Below are positions 50,094-58,879 of a stretch of DNA of 64,000 nucleotides, in pieces. The stretch is from the NCBI RefSeq assembly GCF_003584125.1, contig NZ_QXFL01000005.1:186001-250000 (forward strand), in the 5' to 3' direction. The stretch's first letter is position 1. Each line of letters starts with the position of its first letter. Under the pieces are notes generated by a model. The model was not told the origin of the DNA. It saw nothing but the letters and a program-made list of their open reading frames with translations, and did not search any database. Position numbers and translations under genes: made by a program. Origin of the DNA: Aurantiacibacter zhengii (GTDB lineage: Bacteria; Pseudomonadota; Alphaproteobacteria; Sphingomonadales; Sphingomonadaceae).

Positions 50094-51259
50094 GAAAGCG
50101 ATTTCTCCTTGGCCGATAGGGCGGCCAGCGCGACCCGGCGGTAGATTGCAGTCAACGTGGCAAGGTCGTCAACCGCCACGGCCTCGTCGGTCTTGTGCAT
50201 GGTGGCGTTGACCAGCCCGAACTCGATGACCGGGCACAGGTCTTTCAGGAAGCGCGCGTCGGATGTGCCGCCGGTGGTGGAGCGTTCGGGATCGATACCC
50301 GTCTCCGCCTTCACCGCGTCGGCAATCATTTGCGAGAACGCGCCGGGCGGCGTCAGGAACGGTTCCCCGCTGATGACAGGGCGCGCGGTGCCGCCGTGCT
50401 TTTCGGCGATGGCGATGACTTTATCTGACAGCGATGCGCCCGAATGCAGGTCGTTGAAGCGGATGGAAATCCGCGCCGTGGCCTTGCCGGGGATGACATT
50501 GTGCGCGCGGTTGGGAACGTCGAATTCGGTGATTTCAAGGTTGCTGGGTTGGAACCAGTCGGTCCCTTCATCCAGCACCAGCGCGTCCAGCTCGGCTAGG
50601 ATGGCGACCATTGTCGGCATCGGGTTGTCGGCCAGGTGCGGATAGGCAACGTGGCCTTGCGTGCCAGTAACTTCCAGCCAGATGTTGACTGAGCCGCGCC
50701 GACCGATCTTCATCATGTCGCCCAGCCGGTTCACGCTGGTGGGCTCCCCCACCAAGCACAGATCGGGAATATCGCCGCGCGCCCTCATCCGGTCGATCAG
50801 CGCACGCGTGCCATGCAGCGCGGGGCCTTCCTCGTCCCCGGTGATGATGAAGCTGAGCGTGCCCGCTTCTGCCGGGATTTCGGCGACGGCGGCGACCATG
50901 CAAGCGATGGAGCCCTTCATGTCGACGGCACCGCGCCCATAGAGCAGGTCTCCACCCGGCTCGTTGCGCACCTCCGGGGCGAAGGGCCCGCTGGACCAGC
51001 CATCGCCGGGCGGCACCACGTCGACATGGCCGGCAAAGGCAAAGTGCGGCGAACCTGCGGGACCGCGCCGAATGGCAAAGAGGTTTTCGACAGGCTCTTC
51101 GTCGGTGCCTTCCGGGCCATCGCCACGGGTGAAACGATCCACCTCGAAACCAAGGTCGGCGAGCATTTCTTGCAGCATGTCGAACACCGGGCCGCGCGCG
51201 GGCGTCACGCTTTTGCACGCGATCAGGTGTCGGGCATTGGCAAGCGGGTCGTTGCTCAC
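50090..51259 (-). CDS. dapE: Succinyl-diaminopimelate desuccinylase
   Basis: Zn-dependent M20 peptidase-fold enzyme releasing succinate in the succinylase branch of lysine synthesis. GTG start (MSNDPLANARHLIACKS as read) overlaps the upstream gst stop by 4 bases; a longer frame would overlap that gene by 39. Metal ligands are in FAGHVDVVPPGD and YGRGAVDMKGSIACM, with catalytic Glu-Glu in TGDEEGPALHGT; TGGTSDARFL also fits DapE. 389 residues, a normal length. The stop overlaps the start of the symporter. Confidence 0.94.
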   Translation of the reverse strand: MSNDPLANARHLIACKSVTPARGPVFDMLQEMLADLGFEVDRFTRGDGPEGTDEEPVENLFAIRRGPAGSPHFAFAGHVDVVPPGDGWSSGPFAPEVRNEPGGDLLYGRGAVDMKGSIACMVAAVAEIPAEAGTLSFIITGDEEGPALHGTRALIDRMRARGDIPDLCLVGEPTSVNRLGDMMKIGRRGSVNIWLEVTGTQGHVAYPHLADNPMPTMVAILAELDALVLDEGTDWFQPSNLEITEFDVPNRAHNVIPGKATARISIRFNDLHSGASLSDKVIAIAEKHGGTARPVISGEPFLTPPGAFSQMIADAVKAETGIDPERSTTGGTSDARFLKDLCPVIEFGLVNATMHKTDEAVAVDDLATLTAIYRRVALAALSAKEKSLS

Positions 51260-51921
51260 GAGCTGGTGCCCACCTCGAACTGCGAAATGGTCCATTCCTC
51301 AGCCATCGCGGCCTCTACCCATTGCTGCATCCAGTCATGTTCCCACAGGGCCTGCATGTAGGCCTGCGCGAAACCCGGCACTCCGATGCCGTAGGTGAGG
51401 AAGCGGCTGACGATCGGTGCATAAAAGATATCCGCTGCACTGAAGGTACCGAAAAGGAAAGGTCCGCCCTTGCCGAAGCGCGCGCGCGCTTCGGCCCACA
51501 GACCGAGGATGCGCACGATGTTGCCCTTGCATTCGTCGGACAGGTCCACGTCCACGCGAGCGCGGATGTTCATCGGGCAATTGCGCCGCAGCGGCAGGTA
51601 GGAAGAATGCATTTCCGCCACCATGGCCCGCGCCATGCCGCGCGCGGCATCGTTCTTCGGCCAGAAACGGTCGCGCCCGACCTTGTCTGCCAGGTATTCG
51701 AGGATGGCCAGGCTGTCCCACACGACGACATCGCCGTCCCACAGCACCGGCACCTTTCCGGCAGATGGCTGGAAATCGCCATCCTGCGCCTTCATCGCCT
51801 GCCAGTCGTCGCCATCGATATGGACCGTCAGCTCCTCGAACGAGAGCCCGCTCTGCTTTGCGGCAAGCCAGCCGCGCAGCGACCAGCTGGAATAATTCTT
51901 GTTACCGATGATGAGCTTCAT
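51256..51921 (-). CDS. Glutathione S-transferase family protein
   Basis: 221 residues with an N-terminal thioredoxin-like domain (MKLIIGNKNYSSWSLRGWL, then GKVPVLWDGDVVVWDSLAILEYLAD) and a helical C-terminal domain. The motif NYSSWSLR carries the serine expected at the glutathione site in zeta/beta-like groups. VPVLWDGD and SLAILEYLAD contact glutathione in homologues. First gene of a gst-dapE-symporter operon with 4-base overlaps; no functional link to lysine synthesis is apparent. Confidence 0.9.
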   Translation of the reverse strand: MKLIIGNKNYSSWSLRGWLAAKQSGLSFEELTVHIDGDDWQAMKAQDGDFQPSAGKVPVLWDGDVVVWDSLAILEYLADKVGRDRFWPKNDAARGMARAMVAEMHSSYLPLRRNCPMNIRARVDVDLSDECKGNIVRILGLWAEARARFGKGGPFLFGTFSAADIFYAPIVSRFLTYGIGVPGFAQAYMQALWEHDWMQQWVEAAMAEEWTISQFEVGTSS

Positions 51922-52106
51922 GTGTGGCGCGGTTCCCTGTTTGACGCGAGGCCTAACCGTTCAGGCTGATACTGTCGAGCATGAACAACCGCGCCGTGCC
52001 GGTAAGAACTTGCTGAACGAGCGTTCACCTTATTGCCGGTTTGTTAACCATCCTCTGGCACGAGACGAGATGCCGCAGAATGCGCTGGCGAAACGAAAGG
52101 TAAAGA

Positions 52107-54425
52107 GTGGTCGGCAAGGCCCCTGCAACCAAACGCGAAGCCAACTGGCTCGAAAGGGTTCGCCATGTCGCGATGGCGGGCCTGATCGCGCTCGTGCTGC
52201 ACACGCTGACAGTATTCGTACCGCTCGACCAACTGGGCTGGGTAATCCAGTCGCGCGCAGCCTCGCAGCCTGCTTCCGGCGACATTGTCTTCGTCGGCAC
52301 CAGGACCGATCTCGCCGATCCCGATCAGCCCGCGGGGCGGCGGCAACTGGCCGACCTTGTCGACAGGCTGGATGCCGCAGGGGCAAAGGCGGTGTATATC
52401 GACCTGCCATTCGAACGCGCCTCCGACCCGGCCGCCGATCGAAGCCTCAACGAAAGTCTTCGCGCCTTCGCAGGCGAAAGTTACATGGTGCTGCCGATCC
52501 GGACGGGCCTCGACGGCGACCCCATACTTGTCAGCAACGCGCCGGAAGTCGGTGCCGGAATTCCCGAAGTCGCCGCCGACAACTGGATGAACTTCCTCGG
52601 CTTTACATGGGACCTTCCCTACCAGGTGTCTTCGGGCGAGCGCGCCCTGCCCAATGTTGCTGCTCAACTTGCTGGCGATGTCGAGATCGAGGGGGACAGG
52701 TTCCCTATCAGCTATGTCTTCTCGCGTTCCTCCATCCCCACATACCGTTTCGCCGACCTGCAGCGCGCCGGCGCGGATCTTGACCAGTTTTCCGGCAAGA
52801 CCGTCGTCATCGGGGACGCAGGGCTGGAACAGTCGGCCGGGCGCAAGATCCCGGGCCACGTTGCGGTTCCGCAGTCGATCATCTCGATCTACGGGGCAGA
52901 AACGCTGAAGGCCGGGCACACGCAATTCATCAACGGATTGCTGGTCCTCATTGCGGTCTTTGCCGCCTTGCTGTTGGCAAGCACCTGCACGAGGCAAACA
53001 ATCCGCTACGCTGCATATGCCGCAATTGCCTGTGCAATCCCCATCAGTCTCCTGGCCGCAGCCTTTGCCGCGACGCGGGTGAGCGTTGCCGATTCGCTGG
53101 TCTTGCTGGCCGTCTTCGCGTTTTACCGGATGCGAACGTCGATGCGGCGCAAGCTGCGACTGGTCGATTCGGACACAAACCTGCCGACATTTGCCGCACT
53201 GGAGGCCGACAAGAGCATAGCCGAAAACGTTCCTGCAATCATCGTAGCTAGGATCCACAGGTTCGAGGAAGTGCGTCGCAGCCTCCCGCTCGACCTGCAT
53301 GCCGAATACCTGCTGGCCATCACCGGACGACTGAATGCCGCCACGCAGGAGGCTACGATCTACATCGGACAGGGCCACCTTCTGGGCTGGACGATGGCCG
53401 AAAAGGACCCCGCTCTCCTGCGCGAGCACCTGGAAGGCCTGCGGGCACTGTTCGCATCGCCCCTGGTGGTTGGCGAGCAGCAGGTCGATGTCGGCATTAC
53501 CTTTGGCATCGACATCACCCCCAGCCCCAACGTGGCGCGGCGCTTGGCCGCAGCGGTGGCTGTCGCGGAAAAGACCAACGAGACTTTCGAACCGATTGCG
53601 ATCGCCGATTCCGCATCGCAGGAAGACCTTATCTGGAATATTTCGCTGCAAGCGCGGATCGATGCAGCGCTCAGCAATGGCGAGATCTATCTGGCGTTCC
53701 AGCCCAAGGTCATGGTGCAATCAGGGGAGATCGTCGGGGCTGAAGCGCTGGTACGCTGGAAGGACCCGGTCAAGGGCCACATCCCCCCAGACTACTTCAT
53801 TCGCCAGTGCGAAACTGCCGGACGCATGAGCCAATTGACCCGGTTCGTGCTGGAAGAAGCCTGCAAGGCCGGCAATGCCTTCGAGCGCGAGGGGCTGCAT
53901 CTGCCGATCGCGGTAAACATTTCCGCCACGCTGCTGCACGAGCGCTCCATCGTCGCCATGGTTTCGGATGTCCTTGACCGGCATTGCTACGATCCGCGTC
54001 GCCTGACGCTGGAAATCACCGAGACCTTCCGCATTTCGAACCTCGATCTCGCAGCCGAGATCCTCGGCGAGTTGAAGGCACTGGGTACGAAAATCTCGAT
54101 GGACGATTTCGGGGTGGGTGCCGCAAGCCTCGAAGCGCTTCTGAAACTGCCTTTCTCCGAGCTCAAGATCGACCGGATGTTCATCGCGCCGATGGTCGGC
54201 GACACCAAGGCGCAGGGCATTGTGAAGAACATCCTCCAGATGGGCCGCGACCTGCGAATCATCGTTGTTGCGGAGGGGGTCGAGGACGCCGGAACGTTAA
54301 CCTTGTTGCGTGATTCGGGCTGCATCGTGGCCCAGGGCTTCGCCATTTCCCGACCCGTCAGATTCGAGAAAATCCTGCAATATCATAAGGCTAAGGAAAT
54401 CGGAGCGTTAAAAAACATAGTTTAG
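52107..54425 (+). CDS. CHASE2-(degenerate GGDEF)-EAL cyclic-di-GMP phosphodiesterase
   Basis: 772 residues from a GTG start with GAAAGG 5 bases before it. One N-terminal helix, a CHASE2 extracytoplasmic sensor (about 45-290), three helices (about 285-345), then a degenerate GGDEF-like region (about 355-520, GGDEF replaced by QGHLLGW) and an EAL domain from about residue 530. Catalytic EAL residues are present: E546 in EALVRW, EITETF, DDFGVG, KIDRMF and AEGVED. It should hydrolyse c-di-GMP; the GGDEF region may bind GTP as an allosteric input. Confidence 0.93.
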   Translation: MVGKAPATKREANWLERVRHVAMAGLIALVLHTLTVFVPLDQLGWVIQSRAASQPASGDIVFVGTRTDLADPDQPAGRRQLADLVDRLDAAGAKAVYIDLPFERASDPAADRSLNESLRAFAGESYMVLPIRTGLDGDPILVSNAPEVGAGIPEVAADNWMNFLGFTWDLPYQVSSGERALPNVAAQLAGDVEIEGDRFPISYVFSRSSIPTYRFADLQRAGADLDQFSGKTVVIGDAGLEQSAGRKIPGHVAVPQSIISIYGAETLKAGHTQFINGLLVLIAVFAALLLASTCTRQTIRYAAYAAIACAIPISLLAAAFAATRVSVADSLVLLAVFAFYRMRTSMRRKLRLVDSDTNLPTFAALEADKSIAENVPAIIVARIHRFEEVRRSLPLDLHAEYLLAITGRLNAATQEATIYIGQGHLLGWTMAEKDPALLREHLEGLRALFASPLVVGEQQVDVGITFGIDITPSPNVARRLAAAVAVAEKTNETFEPIAIADSASQEDLIWNISLQARIDAALSNGEIYLAFQPKVMVQSGEIVGAEALVRWKDPVKGHIPPDYFIRQCETAGRMSQLTRFVLEEACKAGNAFEREGLHLPIAVNISATLLHERSIVAMVSDVLDRHCYDPRRLTLEITETFRISNLDLAAEILGELKALGTKISMDDFGVGAASLEALLKLPFSELKIDRMFIAPMVGDTKAQGIVKNILQMGRDLRIIVVAEGVEDAGTLTLLRDSGCIVAQGFAISRPVRFEKILQYHKAKEIGALKNIV

Positions 54426-54457
54426 ACTTTACAAAGATTGTTGGTTAATGCACGAAC

Positions 54458-54475
54458 CTCCTGACGCAACAGGAG
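54458..54475 (+). promoter_or_regulatory. Hairpin that contains the Shine-Dalgarno sequence of the 14-aa ORF
   Basis: CTCCTG and CAGGAG form a perfect 6-bp stem with loop ACGCAA. The AGGAG ribosome-binding sequence of the next tiny ORF is inside the stem, so folding would block translation. This is the layout of simple RNA thermometers or of leader-controlled peptides. Confidence 0.5.
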
Positions 54476-54482
54476 ATTTGCC

Positions 54483-54527
54483 ATGGGTCGTAGTATCTGG
54501 GACTGGCTTTTCGGCGGTCGTAACTGA
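54483..54527 (+). CDS. Possible 14-residue peptide MGRSIWDWLFGGRN
   Basis: Fifteen codons including the stop, with AGGAG 7 bases before the ATG: an ideal ribosome-binding site. The peptide has two Trp, one Phe, a Leu and two Arg, so it could be membrane-active or a signal. It lies between the CHASE2-EAL stop and a strong terminator, either as the end of that mRNA or as its own small transcript; a weak promoter-like TTAGAC, 17 bases, TTAATG lies at 54422. No database was searched, so expression is unproven. Confidence 0.45.
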   Translation: MGRSIWDWLFGGRN

Positions 54528-54547
54528 TCCGAAAGTCAGACATGAAT

Positions 54548-54580
54548 CAAAAAAGGCGCCCTCACCGGCGCCTTTTTTTA
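54548..54580. terminator. Bidirectional terminator
   Basis: AAAAAA, GGCGCC, loop CTCACC, GGCGCC, TTTTTTT. The A-run and T-run on the two sides make it work for the plus-strand peptide/EAL transcript and for the minus-strand engB transcript. Confidence 0.88.
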
Positions 54581-54624
54581 TGTCTGAAATCAGGTGCCCT
54601 GCGAGCGGTTCGCTCGCGCCCGGA

Positions 54625-55266
54625 CTACTCCCGAATGTCGCTCAGGATAGCCGCGCGCAATTCTTCCAGGCCCATGCCCTTTTCAGAACTGGTGACGTGC
54701 ATCTGCGGATAGGCTGCGGGGTGCTTGCGAACCTCTTCCTCGACCTTGCTCCGCACCGCCTCCAGTTCGCTGGCCTTCACCTTGTCGGCCTTGGTCAGCA
54801 CGATGCGATAGCCCACCGCTGCCTCGTCCAGCATGGTCATCATCTCGCGGTCGGTGTCCTTCAGTCCGTGGCGGCTGTCGACCAGCACCATGGTGCGCTT
54901 GAGCGGCACCCGGCCGCGCAGGAAAGTGCGCACCAGCTTGCGCCAATTGTCCACCACCTTCAGCGGCGCCTTGGCAAAGCCATAGCCCGGCATGTCGACG
55001 AGCCGGAACTGGGTGGGATCGCCTACCTCGAAGAAGTTCAGTTCCTGCGTGCGGCCCGGCGTTACCGAGGTACGCGCAATCGCCTTCCTCTGCACCAGCG
55101 CATTGATCAGCGAGCTCTTGCCGACGTTGGAGCGCCCGGCAAAAGCGATCTCCGGATAGTCGGGATCGGGCAGGTGCTTCAGCTGCGGAGCGGACAGCAG
55201 GAATTCCACCCGCCCGGAGAACAGCTTACTCGCCTCCTTCGCCAGATGTTGCTCTTCGGGGGTCAC
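54625..55266 (-). CDS. engB: Ribosome-biogenesis GTPase EngB (YsxC/YihA)
   Basis: Essential GTPase linked to 50S maturation, 213 residues. The start is GTG (MTPEEQHLAKEASKLFSGR) overlapping the yidC stop by 4 bases. G1 loop FAGRSNVGKSSLIN, G2 TPGRTQELNFF, G3 LVDMPGYGFAK, G4 LTKADK and G5 TSSEKG are all visible. The frame is also open further upstream through yidC, but that is not EngB. Last gene of the operon before the bidirectional terminator. Confidence 0.95.
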   Translation of the reverse strand: MTPEEQHLAKEASKLFSGRVEFLLSAPQLKHLPDPDYPEIAFAGRSNVGKSSLINALVQRKAIARTSVTPGRTQELNFFEVGDPTQFRLVDMPGYGFAKAPLKVVDNWRKLVRTFLRGRVPLKRTMVLVDSRHGLKDTDREMMTMLDEAAVGYRIVLTKADKVKASELEAVRSKVEEEVRKHPAAYPQMHVTSSEKGMGLEELRAAILSDIRE

Positions 55267-57014
55267 TCCGCTGCCTTCTTTCGCTCGGCTTCGCGCGCCT
55301 TCTCCTCGCGCTCCTTCGCCATCTGTGCCTTCAGTTCCGGGTTGCGTGCGTAGAGGTATCTCTGCTGCGCCAGCGTCAGCACGTTGTTGCTGATCCAGTA
55401 AAGCAGCAGACCCGCCGCAAACGGTGCCATCACGAACATCAGGATCCACGGCATCAGCATGAAGATCTGTTGCTGCATCGGATCCATGGCGGCCGGGTTC
55501 AGCTTGAATTGCAGCCACATGGTAATGCCCAACAGCACGGCCAGCACGCCGATAGCGAGGAAACCGGGAGGATCGAACGGCAACAGGCCGAACAGGTTCA
55601 GGACCGTGGCGGGATCGGGCGCGGAAAGGTCGCGGATCCAGCCGAAAAACGGCTCGTGCCGCATCTCGATTGCCAGCAGCAGCGTCTTGTACAAGGCAAA
55701 GAAAATGGGGATCTGGATGAAGATCGGCAGGCAGCCCGCCAGCGGATTGACCTTCTCTTCCTTGTACAGCTTGGCCATTTCCTGCTGCAGTTGCTGCTTG
55801 TCGTCCTTGTAGCGTTCCTGCAGCGCTTTCATCTTGGGCTGCACGGCGCGCATCTGCGCCATCGAATGGAACTGCTTCTGCGCCACCGGGAACAGGATCA
55901 GGCGAATGATCAGCGTCAGGCAGATGATCGCCAGTCCGAAATTGCCCACCAGCCCGAACAGGAAGATCAGCACCTGCCACATGGGCCAGGCGATGAAACG
56001 GAACCAGCCCCAGTCGATGGCGAGGCCGAACCGCTCGACGCCCTGATCCTGGTACATGTCCAGAACCGAACTTTCCTTGGCGCCCGCGAACAGGCGGGTC
56101 GTGCGGGAGACGGTCTCGCCCGCCGGGACGGTGACGGCATCGTAGATCAGGTCGGCGCGGTAGATGTCGCCATTGGTCTGACGAAAGGTGCCCTCAGCAG
56201 CGCTGGCATCATCCGCCACCAGCGCGCTCATCCAGTAGATATCGGTGAAGCCCAGCCATTGGGTCCTGCCGGCCAGTTCGACCGGGCCTTCCTCGGCCAC
56301 CTCGTCGTAGTCCCAGTCGAAGTTCACTTCGCCGTCGCCCTCGGCGATGGGGCCGGAGTGCACGTTCCATGTGGACTTGCTGGCGGTTGCGCTGGTGCGG
56401 TTCACGAAAGCATAGGGACGCAAAGCAATGGAACCATCGGCCGTGTTCGTGACGCTCTGGGTCACATCGAACATGTAATGCGCGTCCACCCGGAATGTGA
56501 GGCGGAAGGTCTGGCCCTGGCCGTTGTCCCACTGCAGCACGACCGGCGAATCCTGCGACAGCGTGCCGCCCTGGACCACCTGCCACGGCGTCTGTGCGTC
56601 GGGAACGGAAACCCCTTCGCCCACCCAGCCGAACTGGACAAACTGCTGCGCGTCGGTGCCGGCAGGGGCAAACAGGCGAATCGGACCGCTATCCTCTTCC
56701 ACCGTCTGGCGGTGGGTCTTGAGCAGGATATCGTCCACGCGGGCGCCCACCGGGTTGATCGACCCGGCGATTTCCGGCGCATCGATGACGACGCGCCCGG
56801 TCGAGGCCAATTCGGTGTCGAGATCGCGCACCACCGGCGCATCGGTCTCGATCGAACCTTCGGCGCGCACCACTGGCGCATCCTCGCGGCTGGCCATGTT
56901 GGCAGGCACGTCCTCTTCCGGATCCGGATAATAGGTCCGCATCACGAAATCGAAGCCGAACAGCAAGACCGCGCTCAGCACGACGGCGATGATAAGATTA
57001 CGCTGGTTGTCCAA
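55263..57014 (-). CDS. yidC: Membrane protein insertase YidC
   Basis: Inserts inner-membrane proteins with or without SecYEG. The 583 residues begin MDNQRNLIIAVVLSAVLLFGFDFV (signal anchor), followed by the large periplasmic beta-sandwich (about 60-345) and the five-helix core (about 355-560) with FPVAQKQFHSMAQMRAVQPKMKALQERYKDD (the coiled cytoplasmic loop) and QIPIFFALYKTLLLAIEMR. The hydrophilic groove Arg lies in LILFPVAQKQ. The tail is basic (KEREEKAREAERKKAAE). Confidence 0.96.
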   Translation of the reverse strand: MDNQRNLIIAVVLSAVLLFGFDFVMRTYYPDPEEDVPANMASREDAPVVRAEGSIETDAPVVRDLDTELASTGRVVIDAPEIAGSINPVGARVDDILLKTHRQTVEEDSGPIRLFAPAGTDAQQFVQFGWVGEGVSVPDAQTPWQVVQGGTLSQDSPVVLQWDNGQGQTFRLTFRVDAHYMFDVTQSVTNTADGSIALRPYAFVNRTSATASKSTWNVHSGPIAEGDGEVNFDWDYDEVAEEGPVELAGRTQWLGFTDIYWMSALVADDASAAEGTFRQTNGDIYRADLIYDAVTVPAGETVSRTTRLFAGAKESSVLDMYQDQGVERFGLAIDWGWFRFIAWPMWQVLIFLFGLVGNFGLAIICLTLIIRLILFPVAQKQFHSMAQMRAVQPKMKALQERYKDDKQQLQQEMAKLYKEEKVNPLAGCLPIFIQIPIFFALYKTLLLAIEMRHEPFFGWIRDLSAPDPATVLNLFGLLPFDPPGFLAIGVLAVLLGITMWLQFKLNPAAMDPMQQQIFMLMPWILMFVMAPFAAGLLLYWISNNVLTLAQQRYLYARNPELKAQMAKEREEKAREAERKKAAE

Positions 57015-57031
57015 GTGATTTTCCGTCGCGT

Positions 57032-57274
57032 CTAATCGTTAAGCGGTGCATCGGGCCCACCGCGATCAGGAACAGGGTCGTAACCGTGTCCCCCCCAAGG
57101 TTGGCAGCGCAATATACGCTTGATGGCCAACCATCCACCCCTGATTGCACCATGTTTTTCCAGCGCCTCTATCGCGTACTGGCTGCACGATGGCTGGTAG
57201 CGGCAGGTGGGTGGCAGAATGCGGCTGGGACCAAGCTGCCAACCGCGCGCGATCAGGATGAAAACGCGCTTCAC
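57032..57274 (-). CDS. yidD: Membrane protein insertion efficiency factor YidD
   Basis: Small helper of YidC, 80 residues: [49 protein letters not shown] with the family motifs CRYxPSCSxYA and [22 protein letters not shown]. Its start overlaps the rnpA stop by 4 bases (ATGA). Confidence 0.93.
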   Translation of the reverse strand: MKRVFILIARGWQLGPSRILPPTCRYQPSCSQYAIEALEKHGAIRGGWLAIKRILRCQPWGGHGYDPVPDRGGPDAPLND

Positions 57275-57651
57275 CGCGGGTTCTTCTTGTTGCCGCGCCG
57301 GGGGCGACGGGCCGGGTCACCCTTGCCATCCCGCGCCGCGTCAAGAGCGTAGACGAGTTCCTGGCCCATCCGCGCAAAGTCGCGCTCCACGCCGCCCTCG
57401 CGCCCGATCAGCACGTGATCGTGGTCCGCCAGCCCGTGCTCGGCCAGCGCGACGCGGAGCAATTCGCGGAAGCGCCGCTTCATCCGGTTGCGCACAACGG
57501 CATTGCCGATCTTCTTGGTGACGGTGATTCCATAACGCACGCCACGCCCATCGTTCGGACGCGTCAGCAGCACGAAGCCCGGCCGCGCATTGCGAAGCCC
57601 GCGATTCGCCGCAAGAAAATCGGCGCGCTTGGTGAGGACCGTGGGCGTCAT
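57271..57651 (-). CDS. rnpA: Ribonuclease P protein component
   Basis: Protein part of RNase P, which trims the 5' leader of tRNA precursors. The 126 residues have [14 protein letters not shown] at the start and the conserved RNR box [18 protein letters not shown], with a basic Gly-rich C-terminus. It lies between rpmH and yidD in the conserved order. Five GC-rich hairpins occupy the gap to rpmH. Confidence 0.95.
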   Translation of the reverse strand: MTPTVLTKRADFLAANRGLRNARPGFVLLTRPNDGRGVRYGITVTKKIGNAVVRNRMKRRFRELLRVALAEHGLADHDHVLIGREGGVERDFARMGQELVYALDAARDGKGDPARRPRRGNKKNPR

Positions 57652-57704
57652 GGTGTATTAGATAGGGATAACACCCGCTCTCGGGAAGATAGCAGGCACG
57701 AAAA

Positions 57705-57801
57705 CGGGCTCCAAAAGGAGCCCGCAAGGCCGAATGGCCGCCCGCAGCGGGCGCAGCTTGCCTGCGCGCCTAGCGAGGACGCTCGCCCGGAGGGGCGAGC
57801 G
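57705..57801 (-). repeat. Run of five GC-rich hairpins between rpmH and rnpA
   Basis: In about 100 bases there are five inverted repeats: CGGGCTCC with AAAA loop (8 bp), GGCC with GAAT loop, CGCCCGC/GCGGGCG (7 bp), GCGCAG with CTTGC loop (6 bp) and CGCTCGCCC with a 4-base loop (9 bp). None has a T-run. They sit in the intercistronic mRNA of the rpmH-rnpA operon and may be processing sites or differential-stability elements. Confidence 0.55.
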
Positions 57802-57810
57802 GAAAGCGAA

Positions 57811-57945
57811 TCAAGCAGACAGTTTCTTGCGACCGCGACGACGGCGGTTACGCAGGACCTTGCGGCCACCAACGGTAGCCTTGCGGGCGAAGAAGCCGTG
57901 GCGACGGGCACGCACGAGGTTGCTCGGCTGGAAAGTGCGCTTCAT
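57811..57945 (-). CDS. rpmH: 50S ribosomal protein L34
   Basis: Very small basic ribosomal protein of 44 residues: [20 protein letters not shown], then [20 protein letters not shown] and KLSA. KRTFQPS and the Arg-rich end are the usual L34 signature. First gene of the rpmH-rnpA-yidD-yidC-engB operon. Confidence 0.97.
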   Translation of the reverse strand: MKRTFQPSNLVRARRHGFFARKATVGGRKVLRNRRRRGRKKLSA

Positions 57946-57969
57946 GGTACAAACCTTCAGATATCAGAA

Positions 57970-57999
57970 CAAAAACGGCCGCCAATCGAGAGGCGGCCT
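57970..57999 (-). terminator. Terminator of the ClpP-fold gene
   Basis: Read on the minus strand: GGCCGCC, loop TCTCGATT, GGCGGCC, then GTTTTTG. Perfect 7-bp stem with a T-run, between this gene's end and rpmH. Confidence 0.8.
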
Positions 58000-58015
58000 C
58001 ACATGCTGCGGGCGC

Positions 58016-58753
58016 TTACTGAAGGACTGGCTCGAAGTCAAGATAGGCGAGTCCGGAACTCGCCCCGTCTTCCGCCTGCCCTGCCACCATGTCGCCCATC
58101 CATTCACGCATCTCGCGGCCGGTCAGCCACCGTGCATCCTCGAACGGCACCGAATTGGTCATGGCATAGAAGCGGCGCGCCTGCACCTCGTCCATACCCA
58201 TTTCCATGTAATAGTCGAGGTAGCGCCGGTGTTCCGGCGCATCGGCGGGATAGTCCTCGGCCCCGCGGCCCCAGTCGTCCAGCCAGCCGTGCACGGCAAA
58301 TTCGCTGCCCGGTGCAATCTCGCGCGTGGCCCCGGCAAGAAACAGCTCGACCGCACCAGACCGCACCGAACCGCCCTCGCCCGCGCGAGTTGCAATGCCG
58401 CGCGCGCGGATCGCCCGGCCCAGTGCCAGGTTGGCGCGGTCGTCATGCGTGCCGGGTGCTTCGACAAATTCCAGCGTGTCGATCTGCGGGAAAACACGCA
58501 AGGCCGCCTCGAACCAGGCGGGCGAGGACGCATCGGTGATATCCACCAGTGCCACGGTTCGCTCGTCGACCACGCGGAACGGGCCGAAGGTTGCAATCGC
58601 CTCTGCTTCCGTGCGTTGCTGCAAGGGAGAGACGTAGCGCGAAGCGGTCGTCTCCGCGGTCACCCATTCCTCCACAACCGTCATGCGCTGCGCGGCGGCG
58701 GGTACCGAACCGAGGACAGCGAGAGAGGCAAGAAGGGATAGCGCGCGTTTCAT
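58016..58753 (-). CDS. Periplasmic ClpP/crotonase-fold protein (COG3904-like)
   Basis: 245 residues; MKRALSLLASLAVLGSVPAAAQ is a Sec signal peptide, so periplasmic. The body resembles the predicted periplasmic ClpP-like group: VALVDITDASSPAWFEAALRVFPQIDTLEFVEAPG, NLALGRAIRARGIATRAGEGG, SVRSGAVELFLAGATREIAPGSEFAVHGW. Relatives have CASAC around the catalytic Ser; here the run is VRSGAVELF, so the Ser may still be there but its context is changed. Function unknown. A longer frame (to 58822) is less likely. Confidence 0.6.
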   Translation of the reverse strand: MKRALSLLASLAVLGSVPAAAQRMTVVEEWVTAETTASRYVSPLQQRTEAEAIATFGPFRVVDERTVALVDITDASSPAWFEAALRVFPQIDTLEFVEAPGTHDDRANLALGRAIRARGIATRAGEGGSVRSGAVELFLAGATREIAPGSEFAVHGWLDDWGRGAEDYPADAPEHRRYLDYYMEMGMDEVQARRFYAMTNSVPFEDARWLTGREMREWMGDMVAGQAEDGASSGLAYLDFEPVLQ

Positions 58754-58879
58754 CCCCGCCAATCTGACGATCCCGCCCTGCTTATTTGCCAACGGAAAAG
58801 GTTGCGAACGGGTTAACGACATGTCCCCTCGACATGTCGGCGAAGAGCGCTATCACGTTGCGAAATTAAGGATTTTTGA

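Noticed and set aside
54448-55353. Plus-strand 301-codon frame over engB
   Set aside because: Shadow of engB with all five GTPase motifs on the minus strand. It also crosses the terminator and the 14-aa ORF.
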